Assembly: GCF_900105415.1 (NCBI RefSeq)
Contig: NZ_FNSM01000001.1
Span: 4,632,501 to 4,696,500, forward strand
DNA length: 64,000 nt
Direction of reading: 5' to 3'
Origin: Streptomyces sp. TLI_105
GTDB lineage: Bacteria > Actinomycetota > Actinomycetes > Streptomycetales > Streptomycetaceae
The position numbers and the translations under genes are program-made. The notes below the pieces were generated by a model that was given only the letters and a program-made list of their open reading frames with translations, was not told where the DNA came from and searched no databases. Of this stretch, positions 63,593-64,000 are shown in pieces; within the stretch, counting starts at the first letter, position 1; each line of letters begins with the position of its first letter.

Positions 63593-64000
63593 CAGCAGCA
63601 TGATGATGTCGTCGCGGTCGTCGCCGGGGGCGACCCGGATCGCGTCGGGGACGCGGCCGACCTCCTTGTAGCCGGACTTGGCGTAGAAGCCGTCGACGCC
63701 GGTGCCGCCCCGGCAGGTCAGGCGTATCGCCTCGATCGCCTCGAAGCCCGCGGCGGTGCGGGCGGTGTGCTCGACCGCCGCCATGAGGTCGCGGCCGTAT
63801 CCCCGGCCCTGGTGCCGGGGGTGGACCATCACGGTGTAGAGCCACGCCCAGTGGGTCATCAGCGGATGGGTGTTGAAGGTGAAGAAGGCGGTGGCGGCGA
63901 CCCGGCCGTCTTCGTCGCGGCCGACGAGGAGGCGGGTGCCGCCCTCGGCCATGGCGACCAGGTGCCTGAGCAGGGCGGGACGGATCTCGTCGGGGGTGAC
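63581..64000 (-). CDS. GNAT-family N-acetyltransferase (partial, runs off the right edge)
   Basis: 139 residues are visible and the frame stays open to base 64000, so the start lies outside. The end of the visible frame reads VTPDEIRPALLRHLVAMAEG, followed by GRDEDGRVAATAFFTFNTHPLMTHWAWLYTVMVHPRHQGRGYGRDLMAAVEHTARTA; the acetyl-CoA loop is QGRGYG and FYAKSGYKEVGRVP follows, all typical of GNAT. Substrate unknown. The 3' end lies in a tandem duplication after mqnE's terminator. Confidence 0.92.
   Translation of the reverse strand, partial: VTPDEIRPALLRHLVAMAEGGTRLLVGRDEDGRVAATAFFTFNTHPLMTHWAWLYTVMVHPRHQGRGYGRDLMAAVEHTARTAAGFEAIEAIRLTCRGGTGVDGFYAKSGYKEVGRVPDAIRVAPGDDRDDIIMLLPLR

Overview
The window is high-GC actinobacterial chromosome, almost certainly Streptomyces. 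The evidence is third-position GC bias, frequent GTG/TTG starts, a BldN/RsbN developmental pair, class I (archaeal-type) lysyl-tRNA synthetase, the rex-hemACD operon with its Rex operator, and the futalosine menaquinone genes. It starts inside an rRNA operon and ends inside a GNAT acetyltransferase gene. Nothing here was compared with a database; names rest on motifs and family knowledge.

Layout. 1-1770: 3' half of 23S rRNA, 5S rRNA and a terminator. 1787-6331: HAD phosphatase, MFS transporter, AcuC-like deacetylase, a metallo-phosphatase-like protein, a bdtA-like HTH protein with a BldD-type operator, and the tiny ribosomal protein bS22. 6572-12987: epimerase and acyltransferase operon, then anti-sigma RsbN and sigma BldN (minus strand), a HAD-IB phosphatase and a glutaredoxin-like protein. 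13166-19565: haem operon rex-hemA-hemC-hemD under a Rex operator, then hemB. 19773-31031: DUF4253, DUF1876, argS/lysS divergent pair, DUF2637 membrane protein, two DUF3558-type lipoproteins, rtcB RNA ligase, an SDR and a secreted DUF11-like protein. 31124-39734: accessory stretch of regulators and small enzymes (FAD monooxygenase/TetR pair, MarR, Mut7-C RNase-like, NmrA, two GNATs, AraC, cytoplasmic binding-protein-like, MerR). 40665-49228: hemL, a histidine phosphatase, a Tat lipoprotein deacetylase and the system II cytochrome c biogenesis genes (tlpA/resA-ccdA-resB-ccsB). 49315-58438: a membrane-anchored ligand-binding protein paired with an NTPase, a 2OG oxygenase with a yeast-type cytosine deaminase, GntR and small genes, flavin reductase, EamA transporter, LysR and a PLDc_N membrane protein. 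58528-63507: menaquinone genes mqnL-mqnP-mqnM, an AsnC/Lrp regulator and mqnE.

How it fits together. Haem synthesis from glutamyl-tRNA (hemA, hemL, hemB, hemC, hemD), haem attachment to cytochrome c (ccdA, resB, ccsB, thiol-reducing TlpA) and late menaquinone synthesis lie in one 50-kb stretch; Rex would tie at least the first operon to NADH/NAD. The developmental genes are wired by visible sites: a BldD-type site before bdtA and a BldN-type promoter before rsbN.

Most unusual features. (1) At least five genes have short tandem duplications that include or abut their stop codon (8773, 31023, 33807, 55544, 63554). (2) Two MITE-like CTAG-bounded elements (19573-19776 and 36301-36379) supply the stop codons of the neighbouring genes. 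(3) A dispersed palindrome has copies at 18372, 34753 and 49263, one of them interrupted by another repeat. (4) The hemL start region is duplicated as a 19-codon leaderless ORF. (5) The TetR/FAD gene pair has four abutting 14-bp operators arranged as two dimers. (6) About 18 genes begin 6-8 nt after a TANNNT-like box, which points to leaderless mRNAs.
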